Both the position numbers and the translations under genes were made by a program. 64,000 nt of DNA, from the NCBI GenBank assembly GCA_965214435.1, contig OZ243960.1:744001-808000 (forward strand), in the 5' to 3' direction. The notes beneath the pieces are model-generated. The model did not search any database. It saw only the letters and a list, made by a program, of their open reading frames with translations, and was not told where the DNA came from. Shown in pieces: positions 33,017 to 41,636 of the stretch. The number at the start of each line of letters is the position of its first letter. Position 1 is the first letter of the stretch. Origin of the DNA: Rubrobacter_A sp965214435. Its GTDB lineage: Bacteria > Actinomycetota > Rubrobacteria > Rubrobacterales > Rubrobacteraceae.

Positions 33017-33044
33017 TTGGGATGTGTACAAAATATGTTACAAT
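33017..33044 (+). promoter_or_regulatory. gyrB promoter
   Basis: -35 TTGGGA (33017-33022), a 16-nt spacer and -10 TACAAT (33039-33044) in an AT-rich stretch between recF and gyrB. A start near 33051 would give a leader of about 70 nt before the TTG start of gyrB. Confidence 0.6.
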
Positions 33045-33120
33045 CCTTTAGTGCAAAGTTATGTAATCAATTACAGTCCAGGCGCACCCGCCGACTACAA
33101 GATGAGGAGGGTCCTTTTCT

Positions 33121-35058
33121 TTGGGGACTAAGCCGGTTAGCAATAATTCCAAGAACTCCTATGATGCCAGTTCGATCCAGGTTTTGGAGGGCCTTGAGGC
33201 TGTAAAACGCCGGCCCGGCATGTACATCGGATCCACCGGACCGCGGGGTTTGCATCACCTCGTATGGGAAATCGTCGATAACTCGATAGACGAGGCGCTC
33301 GCCGGTTACTGCGACGAGATATTGATCACGGTCCACCCGGACAACTCGGTCTCCGTCACCGACGACGGGCGTGGGATGCCGGTCGGGAAGATGGCGAAGT
33401 ACGGCAAGTCCGCGGCCGAAATCATCATGACGACGCTGCACGCCGGTGGGAAGTTCGACGGCGACGGTTACAAAGTCTCCGGCGGGCTCCACGGCGTTGG
33501 GGCGTCGGTGGTCAACGCGCTGTCGGAGTGGCTGGAGATGGAGATCCGGCGCGAGGGTCACCTGTGGACCCAGCGCTACGAGCGCGGCTTTCCGGTAAGT
33601 GAGATGGAGAAGGACCGCAAGCTCAAGAAGGGCGAGGATACCGGGACGACCATCCGCTTTATGCCGGACCCGGAGATCTTTACGGAGACGCTGGACTTCT
33701 CGTTCGACACCCTGAGTCGGCGCTTTCGGGAATCGGCGTTTCTGAACAAGGGGTTAAAGATCACGCTGGTAGACGAGCGCGACGAGGACCTCTCCGTAAC
33801 GTACCAGTACGAGGGCGGCATCCGGGACTTCGTCGAGCACATAAATGATGCCAAGGACCCGGTCCACAAGACTATCTTCTACCTGGAGCGCGAAGAGGAC
33901 TTCGGCGAGGTCGAGGTTGCGCTGCAGTGGAACTCAGGGTTTCAGGACTCGGTTTTCACCTTCGCCAACAACATAAACACCGGAGAGGGCGGCACGCACC
34001 TCTCCGGCTTCCGGTCGGCGCTGTCGCGCACGGTCAACGCCTACGCCCGTCAGAAAGGGTTCCTCAAGGAGAAAGAAGATAGCCTGAGCGGCGACGACAT
34101 CCGCGAGGGGCTCGCGGCGGTCATCTCGGTGAAGCTCGGGGAGCCACAGTTCGAGGGCCAGACAAAGACCAAGCTCGGGAACACCGAGATCAAGGGCCTC
34201 GTCGAGAGCAACACCAATCGCTTTCTCGCCGAGTTCCTGGAGGAGCACCCCAGCGAGGCGAAGGCGATCATTAACAAGGCGCTGCAAGCGGCACGGGCGC
34301 GGCAGGCGGCCCGCAAGGTGCGGGATACGATCCGCAAGGGCTACCTGGAAAGCTCGACGCTGCCCGGAAAGCTCGCGGACTGCTCCTCAAAAGACCCGGC
34401 GCGCAGCGAAATCTTTATCGTCGAGGGAGACTCGGCGGGGGGGAGCGCCAAGCAGGGGCGGGACCGGAACTTTCAGGCCATACTGCCGCTGCGCGGCAAG
34501 ATCCTGAACGTCGAGAAGGCTAACATCAACAAGGTCCTTTCCAACGTCGAGATACAGGCCATGATCAGCGCCATCGGCGCGGGAGTGGGGGAGACCTTCA
34601 ACCTCGACGAGTGCCGGTACAACAAGATCGTGATTATGACCGACGCCGACGTGGACGGCAGCCACATCCGCACGCTGGCCCTGACGTTCCTGTACCGAAA
34701 CATGCCGGAGCTAATCGAGGCGGGCTACGTGTACATCGCGCTGCCGCCCCTGTACAAGATCGTGCACAACCGTAAGGACCACTACGTCTACAACGACCGG
34801 GAGTTCCAGGAAACCGTAAGGAACCTCGGCATAAACGGTGACGCCAGCTTCTCGCGCTTCAAGGGCCTCGGCGAGATGAACCCCATTCAGCTCTGGGAGA
34901 CCACTATGGACCCCACGAAGCGTACGCTACTCCAGGTAACGGTGGACTCCGCGGCGGTCGCCGACGAGTTGTTCACGGCGCTCATGGGCGATAGGGTCGA
35001 GCCGCGGCGGGAATTTATCGAGGCCAATGCGAGAGAGGTGAAGAACCTGGATGCTTGA
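33121..35058 (+). CDS. gyrB: DNA gyrase subunit B
   Basis: 645 residues. GHKL ATPase domain (EIVDNSIDEALAGYCDEI, DDGRGMPVG, GGLHGVGASVVNALS), transducer, and TOPRIM domain with EGDSAGGSAKQGRDRNFQAI and the DADVDGSHIRTL metal site. With GyrA it introduces negative supercoils. TTG start at 33121, with GATGAGGAGGG about 10 nt upstream. It overlaps gyrA by 8 nt. Confidence 0.98.
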   Translation: MGTKPVSNNSKNSYDASSIQVLEGLEAVKRRPGMYIGSTGPRGLHHLVWEIVDNSIDEALAGYCDEILITVHPDNSVSVTDDGRGMPVGKMAKYGKSAAEIIMTTLHAGGKFDGDGYKVSGGLHGVGASVVNALSEWLEMEIRREGHLWTQRYERGFPVSEMEKDRKLKKGEDTGTTIRFMPDPEIFTETLDFSFDTLSRRFRESAFLNKGLKITLVDERDEDLSVTYQYEGGIRDFVEHINDAKDPVHKTIFYLEREEDFGEVEVALQWNSGFQDSVFTFANNINTGEGGTHLSGFRSALSRTVNAYARQKGFLKEKEDSLSGDDIREGLAAVISVKLGEPQFEGQTKTKLGNTEIKGLVESNTNRFLAEFLEEHPSEAKAIINKALQAARARQAARKVRDTIRKGYLESSTLPGKLADCSSKDPARSEIFIVEGDSAGGSAKQGRDRNFQAILPLRGKILNVEKANINKVLSNVEIQAMISAIGAGVGETFNLDECRYNKIVIMTDADVDGSHIRTLALTFLYRNMPELIEAGYVYIALPPLYKIVHNRKDHYVYNDREFQETVRNLGINGDASFSRFKGLGEMNPIQLWETTMDPTKRTLLQVTVDSAAVADELFTALMGDRVEPRREFIEANAREVKNLDA

Positions 35059-37621
35059 TACATTTTCCGGGAACATCCGGCCACATTCGATAGAAGAGGA
35101 GATCAAGGAGTCCTTCCTCTCCTACGCGATGAGCGTAATCGTCTCCCGCGCCCTGCCGGACGTGCGCGATGGCCTGAAACCCGTCCACCGGCGCGTCCTC
35201 TACGCGATGCACGACCTGAACCTCACCCCGAACCGGCCGTACCGCAAGAGCGCGACGGTCGTCGGCGAAGTTCTCGGTAAGTACCACCCGCATGGTGACT
35301 CGTCCGTGTACGACACTCTCGTGAGGCTCGCGCAGCCGTGGTCGATGCGCCACCCGCTCGTGGACGGTCAGGGCAACTTCGGCTCCGTAGACGGCGACTC
35401 CGCCGCGGCCATGCGCTACACCGAGACTCGCATGACCCGGATGGCGACCGAGATGCTCCGGGACATAAGCTCGGACACCGTGGACTTCGTGCCAAACTTT
35501 GACGAGAGCCAGCGGGAGCCGGTAGTCTTGCCGGCGCGCTTTCCGAACCTGCTCGTTAACGGGAGTGACGGCATCGCGGTCGGGATGGCGACCAAGATAC
35601 CGCCCCACAACCTGGGCGAGGTCATCGACGCTACGGTGGCGCTTATCGACGACCCGGACCTCGACGACGATGGGATAGCGGAGCACATAAAAGGCCCGGA
35701 CTTCCCGACCGGCGGCATCATGGTCGGGCTGCGAGGCATCCGGGAGGCATTGCGGACCGGGCGGGGCTCTATCCGGGTGCAGGCGAAGGCTCACACAGAG
35801 CAGATCAAGGGCAACCGGACCCAGATAGTGGTCACGGAAATCCCCTACCAGGTCAACAAGAGCTACCTGCTGCAGAAGATCGCCGAGCTCGTAAAAGACC
35901 GCAAGCTGCAAGACATCTCGGATCTCCGGGATGAGTCCGACCGGACCGGGATGCGCGTCGTCATAGAGCTAAAGCGCGAGGCGATACCGAAGGTCGTCCT
36001 GAACAACCTCTACAAGCAGACCCAGCTACAGCAGAGCTTCGGGGTAAACCTCGTGGCGCTCGTGGACGGCGTGCCGAAGACGCTCTCCTACAAAGAAGTC
36101 CTGAAGCACTACGTCGCCCACCAGTTTGAGGTCATAACCCGCCGGGTCCGCTACGAGCTTTCCCGCGCCGAGGCCCGGGCTCACATCCTGGAGGGATTGC
36201 TGACCGCACTCTCGAACCTCGATGAGGTCGTGGCTACCATCCGGCGGTCGCAGCGGGTGGATACCGCGCGCACCAACCTGATGAAGGCTTTCGGACTCTC
36301 CGAGCGCCAGGCGCAGGCGATACTTGACCTGCGGTTGCAGCGGCTCACCGCGCTGGAGCGGCAGAAGATCGAGAAAGAGCAGCAGGACCTGCGGGAGAAG
36401 ATCGAGTACCTACAAAGCCTGCTCGCCGATGACGCCAAAGTCTACGGCGTTATAAAAGAAGAGCTACTCGACGTAAAAAGCTCCTACGCCGACGAGCGGC
36501 GGACGGTCGTTACCGCCGAGGAAGGCGTGGACTTCGAGATAGAGGACCTTATCGCCGAAGAGGAGATGGTCATCTCCATCTCCAACGGCGGCTACCTCAA
36601 GAGCGTGCCGGTCAACACCTTCCGCAAGCAGGGCCGCGGTGGGACGGGAGTCGCCGGCATGGAGCTCAAAGAAGGCGACTACATCGAGCACCTGTTTATC
36701 ACGACGACCCACCACTACATGCTCTTCTTTACCAACAAGGGCAAGGTGTACCGTCTCAAGGTTCACCAGCTTCCCCGGATGAGCCGCACGGCCAAGGGGC
36801 GTCATGTGGCGAACCTGCTGCCGTTCAGCCCGGGAGAGCAGGTCGCGGCCGTTATAGCGACCAAGGACTTCGGTGAGTCGGAGTACCTGATGTTTGCCAC
36901 CCGCAACGGCGTCATAAAAAAGACTACCTTCGGGGAGTACAACACGCCGCTGAAGAACGACGGGATCATCGCCATAAACCTCGCCGACGGGGACGAGCTT
37001 ATCTCCGTCCGGCAAGCTTCCGGCGGGGAAGAGGTTATGCTCGTAACCCGCAACGGACTGGCGATCCGTTTCCCGGAGACTGAGACGCGGGCGATGGGCC
37101 GGGCGACCGGCGGCGTAAAGGGTATTTCCCTGCGCGACGGCGACGAGGTACTCTCGATGGACATGGTCTCGGATGCGGCCGACCTCTTTCTCATAACCGA
37201 GAAAGGCTTCGGCAAGCGGACGGCGCTCTCGCAGTTCCGGGCGCAGGGCCGTGGTGGGTACGGGGTGATCGCCATGAAGACCTCCAATGGAGACGAGGTT
37301 CGGGGACGGCTCGCCGGAGTAAAGGTCGTGAACCCCGAGTTACACGAGCTCGTGATAGTCTCGAACGTCGGGACCACCATCCGAATAGCCGCCGGTTCCG
37401 TCTCCCGGCAGGGACGTAACGCCCAGGGGGTAAAGGTGATGAACCTCCGCAACGGGGACTCGGTAAGCGCGCTGGCCCACGTCGTATCTTCCCGGAGCGC
37501 CGTCGGCCAGGAGGTAGACGACGAGTTGTCCCTGGAGGAGATAGTAAACGAGGAAGTCCTCAGTGAAGCGCCGCCGCCGGTGGCGGACGACTCTCCGGAA
37601 CCATCGGAGAACGGAGCCTGA
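35051..37621 (+). CDS. gyrA: DNA gyrase subunit A
   Basis: 856 residues. The winged-helix cleavage domain has the active Tyr in AAAMRYTETRMT. The quinolone-resistance region reads HPHGDSSVYD, with Ser and Asp at the E. coli 83 and 87 equivalents, i.e. the sensitive-type residues. The C-terminal domain contains the gyrase box QGRGGTG plus repeated beta-pinwheel blades (QGRGGYG, RNAQGVK). The tail is acidic (EEIVNEEVLSEAPPP). The start ATG overlaps gyrB by 8 nt. Confidence 0.98.
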   Translation: MLDTFSGNIRPHSIEEEIKESFLSYAMSVIVSRALPDVRDGLKPVHRRVLYAMHDLNLTPNRPYRKSATVVGEVLGKYHPHGDSSVYDTLVRLAQPWSMRHPLVDGQGNFGSVDGDSAAAMRYTETRMTRMATEMLRDISSDTVDFVPNFDESQREPVVLPARFPNLLVNGSDGIAVGMATKIPPHNLGEVIDATVALIDDPDLDDDGIAEHIKGPDFPTGGIMVGLRGIREALRTGRGSIRVQAKAHTEQIKGNRTQIVVTEIPYQVNKSYLLQKIAELVKDRKLQDISDLRDESDRTGMRVVIELKREAIPKVVLNNLYKQTQLQQSFGVNLVALVDGVPKTLSYKEVLKHYVAHQFEVITRRVRYELSRAEARAHILEGLLTALSNLDEVVATIRRSQRVDTARTNLMKAFGLSERQAQAILDLRLQRLTALERQKIEKEQQDLREKIEYLQSLLADDAKVYGVIKEELLDVKSSYADERRTVVTAEEGVDFEIEDLIAEEEMVISISNGGYLKSVPVNTFRKQGRGGTGVAGMELKEGDYIEHLFITTTHHYMLFFTNKGKVYRLKVHQLPRMSRTAKGRHVANLLPFSPGEQVAAVIATKDFGESEYLMFATRNGVIKKTTFGEYNTPLKNDGIIAINLADGDELISVRQASGGEEVMLVTRNGLAIRFPETETRAMGRATGGVKGISLRDGDEVLSMDMVSDAADLFLITEKGFGKRTALSQFRAQGRGGYGVIAMKTSNGDEVRGRLAGVKVVNPELHELVIVSNVGTTIRIAAGSVSRQGRNAQGVKVMNLRNGDSVSALAHVVSSRSAVGQEVDDELSLEEIVNEEVLSEAPPPVADDSPEPSENGA

Positions 37622-37623
37622 CC

Positions 37624-38037
37624 GTGGACGAGAGCTGCGGAGGCGTGATCGAGTGCACGGCACTGGTCCTCGCGGAGAGTTACGCGGAGTTCGACGGGAA
37701 GCTTACGCTCTTCGGAGTCCTGGATGAGGTAAAACCTGGCGACGCCGGGAAAGCATCTTTCGTGGTCTACGCCAAGTTCGAGGGGTGCGAACACGCCGGG
37801 GGACTGGAGCGCCAGGCGCGCTTTATCATCTCCGACGAAGAAGGAAACCCGTTGCAGGAGTCCGAAGAGTTCCCGGTACCACTCGACGGTAGCGAGGAGC
37901 CGGTCACCATAGTCGTCGGCTTTGAGCTCGAAGTGGAGAGCGGAACCGGAGACCGGATACTCTGGGTCGAGGCGGTGGTCGATGAGGAAGTCCTCTCTCA
38001 GACCGCGGTCCGCATCCAGGAACACTACAATGTATAA
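37624..38037 (+). CDS. DUF6941-like hypothetical protein
   Basis: 137 residues, probably an all-beta fold: IECTALVLAESYAEFDGKLT, then LFGVLDEVKPGDAGKASFVV, and ITHVGF-like strands later (VTIVVGFELEVESG). It resembles proteins annotated DUF6941, which open with a similar description of a cohesive beta-sandwich; this recall is not firm. The GTG start lies 2 nt after the gyrA stop, so it is cotranscribed with gyrase. A 12-bp hairpin follows at 38047. Function unknown. Confidence 0.75.
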   Translation: MDESCGGVIECTALVLAESYAEFDGKLTLFGVLDEVKPGDAGKASFVVYAKFEGCEHAGGLERQARFIISDEEGNPLQESEEFPVPLDGSEEPVTIVVGFELEVESGTGDRILWVEAVVDEEVLSQTAVRIQEHYNV

Positions 38038-38046
38038 AGAAGACAC

Positions 38047-38074
38047 CGAGAGGCCCGGAGACCCGGGCCTCTCG
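38047..38074 (+). terminator. Strong 12-bp hairpin after the gyrBA operon
   Basis: A perfect 12-bp stem (CGAGAGGCCCGG with its complement) and AGAC loop, 9 nt after the stop of the DUF6941-like gene. There is no U-run. It may terminate or stabilise the gyrBA transcript; the next gene starts 20 nt later. Confidence 0.6.
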
Positions 38075-38094
38075 ACTACGTAATAAGGAATTTC

Positions 38095-39402
38095 ATGTCC
38101 GAAGACCTGGCAATTTTCATGGACTGGGAGAACATCTACATCTCCACGGTCACGGAGTACGGAACAAAGCCGAACGTGTCGGCTATTTTGGAGAAGTCCC
38201 AGGAGTACGGCAGGATCGTTTCGGCCTCGGCCTACGCCGACTGGACCGACGGCGAGTTCCGCCAGGCTCCGCCGACCCTGTACTCCAACGGCATTTCGCC
38301 GCGCTACATCTCCGCCCGATATTTCCCCGGCGGCCGCTCCTCCAAGCGCCGGACGAACTCCATAGACGTCATGCTGGCCGTAGAGTGCTCGGACTTCCTG
38401 CACAACCATCCACAGGTAGGCACCTACGTGCTGGTCACCGGAGACGGAGACTTCATTCCGCTGGTCGGTTTGCTGCGGAGCCAGGGCAAGAACGTGGTGG
38501 TGATCGGGGTGTCGGAAGCGACGTCCTACCACCTCATAGAGTCCGCGGATCACTTCATCTCCTACGCCTCGCTCTTGGAAGAAGAGCGTGAGGCCCGCGT
38601 CCGGGACCAGCAGCCGAAGAAAAAGACCACCGACCCTTACACGGAGCTCGTGCGGGCGGTCGAAAACCTCAAGAACGGCAACAAGACCCGCGTCCTCGGC
38701 CAGGTCAAGCAGCAGATGATCGTGCAGCTCGGCTCGTTTGACGAGCGCAACCAGGGCTTCAAGAAGTTCAAGGACTTTGTGGTCGAAGCCGAGCGCCGTA
38801 ACCTGGTGAATACGGTGGACAGGGACCTTGAGTTGCAGGTCTACCTGCCTGGTGAAGAGATCCCGGACGGGGGCGAGGCGGACCTTGCCTCGGAGGACCC
38901 GAAAGAGGCGGCGGCACGGTCCGCCTCCGCGGCATCCACTTCCGCGACACCTGAGGTGCGAGAAGAGCCGGCCACAGCTTCTCCGGAAAATGGTGATACA
39001 GCCGGGATTGCGGACGGGACTCCCGCAAACGACCAGGAAAACGAGAGTCCCGCCCGGGAGGCGCAGGTTTCTCAGGACGGAGATACTTCCGACGGGCAGG
39101 AAGCGTTCGACCTGCTCGAAGACCTGACGCCCTACGAGCTCAGAACCGTTTGCCGCAGCGTGGCTAGCCTCCGGGAGCCGGCGTCGTTTGTCGAGATCTT
39201 CAGCAGTATCCGGGATCTGGACGAGCGGGGAGAGCTCGAGTTGACCCAGAGTGAGATAGGTGAGGTGATAAGCGCGATGCTGGAAGAGGGCTACCTGGAG
39301 CGCACCCGCGTCAAGCCCTACAAAGAGTCTCCGGCGAACACGACCCTCTACACCCTGGACCGGGAACGCGAAGAGGTGAAAGCCGCCGTAGACGGCGGCT
39401 AG
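38095..39402 (+). CDS. NYN-domain nuclease-like protein with LOTUS/OST-HTH and C-terminal winged helix
   Basis: 435 residues. An N-terminal NYN (PIN-like, LabA/DUF88) domain has the acidic residues of a metal-dependent RNase site: FMDWENIY, NSIDVML and VTGDGDFIPLV. After it comes an OST-HTH/LOTUS-like segment (DPYTELVRAVENLKNGNKTR, then VLGQVKQQMIVQLGSFDERN, then GFKKFKDFVVEAERRNLV). A Pro/Glu/Ala-rich linker (about 255-340) leads to a second winged-helix-like domain (LTPYELRTVCRSVASLREPA). NYN-LOTUS proteins are thought to bind structured RNA or G-quadruplexes and cleave RNA. It starts 57 nt after the gyrA operon and may be partly read from it. Confidence 0.88.
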   Translation: MSEDLAIFMDWENIYISTVTEYGTKPNVSAILEKSQEYGRIVSASAYADWTDGEFRQAPPTLYSNGISPRYISARYFPGGRSSKRRTNSIDVMLAVECSDFLHNHPQVGTYVLVTGDGDFIPLVGLLRSQGKNVVVIGVSEATSYHLIESADHFISYASLLEEEREARVRDQQPKKKTTDPYTELVRAVENLKNGNKTRVLGQVKQQMIVQLGSFDERNQGFKKFKDFVVEAERRNLVNTVDRDLELQVYLPGEEIPDGGEADLASEDPKEAAARSASAASTSATPEVREEPATASPENGDTAGIADGTPANDQENESPAREAQVSQDGDTSDGQEAFDLLEDLTPYELRTVCRSVASLREPASFVEIFSSIRDLDERGELELTQSEIGEVISAMLEEGYLERTRVKPYKESPANTTLYTLDREREEVKAAVDGG

Positions 39403-39409
39403 AGCTACA

Positions 39410-39700
39410 CTAATCTGCCAGCTTGTAGACTGTGATCGCGGCGAGGGCCAGGGCGACCGCTATCTGAACTAGCGACAGCCCTACGGTCCACACCACCTGC
39501 AGCGCGGATACACTCCTGAAGATCAACTTTATAGCGGTCACGCCCCCAAACCCGACCGCGAACAGAATCCCAACCTTTACCTTAAAGTCCTCGCTGCGCT
39601 CTTTTAGAATCACCATTCCCATTAGCGCCGGTATGTAGAACACGAGTATCAGAGGGACCAACCTCAAACCTTCTACCGCAACGTTCAAAAAACTTTCCAT
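39410..39700 (-). CDS. Small membrane protein, unknown
   Basis: 96 residues with three hydrophobic helices (LRLVPLILVFYIPALMGMVI, VGILFAVGFGGVTAIKLIF, VGLSLVQIAVALALAAITV). I do not recognise a family. The ATG at 39700 lies 8 nt after TATAGA on the minus strand, so it may be leaderless. Convergent with the NYN-LOTUS gene; the stops are 7 nt apart. Confidence 0.65.
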   Translation of the reverse strand: MESFLNVAVEGLRLVPLILVFYIPALMGMVILKERSEDFKVKVGILFAVGFGGVTAIKLIFRSVSALQVVWTVGLSLVQIAVALALAAITVYKLAD

Positions 39701-39815
39701 AGCCCTAGTCTATAACACCCGTAAAATAAGCCTAGAGTGCCTAAGTGACTAGAAAATTGTTTACTTTACATGTACGATACAGCACTTAAACCATCAGACG
39801 GTAAAGGTGACGATC

Positions 39816-40223
39816 ATGGGTATAAACCAGAGGGTTTCTCTAAGGAAGTTCATAGACGACATCCGGCGCTGGGTAGGGGAGAGCAAGAGCGACGAGTGGA
39901 TCGCCAGCGCGCTCGGTACTACGCCGTCTTCCGTGCAGTCCTTCCGGTCTCGCAACGGCATCTACCGTAAGGAGGCCGGGTATTCGCTGGACGAGAAGTT
40001 CCGCAAGCCGGAGGAGTACGAAACCTTTGAGGGAGTGGTCGAGCTCCGGGATGGAAAGTTAGGGATATGGTTTGATCCCGCGACCGGCGATGACCCGCGA
40101 TGGAAAGAAGTCTGGGATGCAGTAGATGACATAGAGGTGCATCTAACCCCTACCGAGATAGTGCTGATCAGACGCGGTGAGGCGTCAGGGACCTGGAGCC
40201 GGTCCGTAGAGCCCGAATGTTAG
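39816..40223 (+). CDS. Hypothetical protein (135 aa) with an N-terminal HTH-like segment
   Basis: The start is ATG 39816, 6 nt after AAAGGTG (39803-39809); GTG 39807 is less likely. The N-terminal part (RVSLRKFIDDIRRWVGESKS, then DEWIASALGTTPSSVQSFRS) looks like a small HTH (WIASALGTTPSSVQSFR). The C-terminal half (YETFEGVVELRDGKLGIWFD, VDDIEVHLTPTEIVLIRR) is predicted beta-rich. I know no family. It lies directly upstream of rnpB in the same direction, 10 nt from the RNA. Confidence 0.7.
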   Translation: MGINQRVSLRKFIDDIRRWVGESKSDEWIASALGTTPSSVQSFRSRNGIYRKEAGYSLDEKFRKPEEYETFEGVVELRDGKLGIWFDPATGDDPRWKEVWDAVDDIEVHLTPTEIVLIRRGEASGTWSRSVEPEC

Positions 40224-40233
40224 AATAAATTGC

Positions 40234-40656
40234 AGACCAGGGATGTCCGACCCGTCGCTGCGCGCAAAGTACATCTTTGGGCGTAGAGCAAAGTCCGGAC
40301 TCGTGGAAAAGGCCGCCCGGGCTAATAACCCGGGGGGCGGAGAAGCCCGGCAGCTACGGCTACCGGGAGGCGCAAGCCCTCCGTCACGTCAAGTGCAACA
40401 GAGAGCAGACCAGCCGATGACCCGACAGCTATGGCTATCGGGAACAGGTGATGGGTGAAAGGGTGGGGTAAGAGCCCACCGGCGGTACCCGCGAGGGGCC
40501 GGCCAGGTAAACGACCGGTGCGAGCAAGCCAAATTGCCGGGGACTATCGTCCTCTGGCTGGTAGGTGCAGCCCCGTATCGGGGCCCGGTAGCAACACGCT
40601 ACCGGAGATGGATGATGGGATAGAGCAGGATCCGGCTTACGGGGCATCACTGGTCC
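40234..40656 (+). ncRNA. rnpB: RNase P RNA, bacterial type A
   Basis: The conserved elements occur in order: GAGCAAAGTCCGGACT at the 5' side (core), ACAGAGAGCAGACC, GGTGAAAGGGTGGGGTAAGA then GCCCACC, GGTAAACGACCGG, GCAAGCCAAATTG, and at the 3' side AGATGGATGATGGGAT then GCAGGATCCGGCTTACGGGG. The ends pair: GACCAGGGATG (40235-40245) with CATCACTGGTC (40645-40655) as helix P1. A -10 box TAGAAT at 40221-40226 places the start near 40234. About 423 nt fits type A. Catalyses tRNA 5' maturation with RnpA (26851-27219). Confidence 0.95.
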
Positions 40657-40683
40657 TTGTATCTTAAATGCCGTGGTAGGATT

Positions 40684-40851
40684 ATGCCGGAAACAGCGCT
40701 AGAACAGCGCCAGAAAAGCAGGAAAACCCGGGAGCGCGGCGTGCAGGAACGAGCGTTGGAACGCTTTCACAAAAGGAAGTTAGGTAGTCCTCTATACTTC
40801 TACAGCACTAGGAAATTGTCAAGAAACCCGACTTTGAGCTTCGGCGTGTAG
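40684..40851 (+). CDS. Doubtful small basic ORF (55 aa)
   Basis: Reads MPETALEQRQKSRKTRERGV, then QERALERFHKRKLGSPLYFY and on to FGV. It is basic and partly helical, with a weak AGGA 3 nt before the ATG. No family is recognised. It occupies the otherwise empty stretch between rnpB and the succinate dehydrogenase operon and could be chance. Confidence 0.25.
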   Translation: MPETALEQRQKSRKTRERGVQERALERFHKRKLGSPLYFYSTRKLSRNPTLSFGV

Positions 40852-40867
40852 AAAGGGAGAGCAGAAC

Positions 40868-41620
40868 TTGGCGAGCATAACCGCTGCTGCGAAGAGATTG
40901 CCCTGGTGGGCAGGTCCGATTACGGTGAGCACCGCGCTGATTCTATTCGGCGTGTACTCCCTTTTTGTGGTATTCATTTTGCCGCTCGGAGCTTACCCGA
41001 GAGGTGGCGAGAGTTATCTGTTAACGCCGTTCTACTCGCCGCAGGTACCATCACCGATATCCTGGCTCTCGCCGGCGGTCTTCGTATTGTGGATACCGCT
41101 AGGCTTCCGGGCTACCTGCTACTACTACCGGAAGGCGTACTACCGGTCCTTTTTCTGGGACCCGCCGAACTGCTCCAGCAAAGCTCAGCAGCGGGAGCCG
41201 CGGGGAACTAACTATAACGGCGAGACGGCGCTGTTTGTGCTGAATAACATCCACCGGTACTTCCTCTACGGCTCTATAGTCGTGGTAGCGTTCCTGTGGT
41301 ACGAAACGGCGATCTCCTTTTTCCCGGAGGGTAGCTTCGCTATCACGATAGGGTCGATCATCTTTCTCACCAATATCGTACTCGTCTCCCTGTACACGTT
41401 TTCCTGTCACTCATTCAGGCACCTCGTCGGCGGGAAGAAAGACTGCTTCTCTTGTGAGAGGGGCGGCGAGTTCCGGCGTCAGGTACACAGCAAGGTAACG
41501 ACGCTCAACATCCGGCACTCACTCTGGGCCTGGTTGAGCTTATTTTCCCTGTTGATCACCGACCTGTACGTAAGGCTCTTGCTCGCAGGCGTCATAACTG
41601 ACCTTCATATAATTGGCTGA
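40868..41620 (+). CDS. sdhC: Succinate dehydrogenase membrane-anchor subunit (mycobacterial Sdh1-like)
   Basis: 250 residues with about five membrane helices. The TTG start at 40868 has AGGGAGAG 7 nt upstream. Conserved-looking motifs are IPLGFRATCYYYRKAYYR, NNIHRYF, TFSCHSFRHLVGG, NIRHSLWAWLSLF and TDLYVRL. Cys84, Cys102, His129, Cys180, His181, His185 and His217 lie in or near helices. This is the single-subunit anchor I associate with the actinobacterial Sdh1 complex, where a membrane-embedded Rieske-type cluster is reported. That attribution is from memory. It is followed by sdhA (16 nt) and sdhB. Confidence 0.8.
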   Translation: MASITAAAKRLPWWAGPITVSTALILFGVYSLFVVFILPLGAYPRGGESYLLTPFYSPQVPSPISWLSPAVFVLWIPLGFRATCYYYRKAYYRSFFWDPPNCSSKAQQREPRGTNYNGETALFVLNNIHRYFLYGSIVVVAFLWYETAISFFPEGSFAITIGSIIFLTNIVLVSLYTFSCHSFRHLVGGKKDCFSCERGGEFRRQVHSKVTTLNIRHSLWAWLSLFSLLITDLYVRLLLAGVITDLHIIG

Positions 41621-41636
41621 GAGGTAGGTTTTTAAA

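Noticed and set aside
36802..38553. 583-codon open frame opposite gyrA and the NYN gene
   Set aside because: Antisense to known genes, low-complexity Arg/Ser/Val composition and no conserved motifs.
40243..40650. Short open frames on both strands inside the RNase P RNA
   Set aside because: The segment matches the conserved RNase P RNA elements and end pairing; the frames are chance products.
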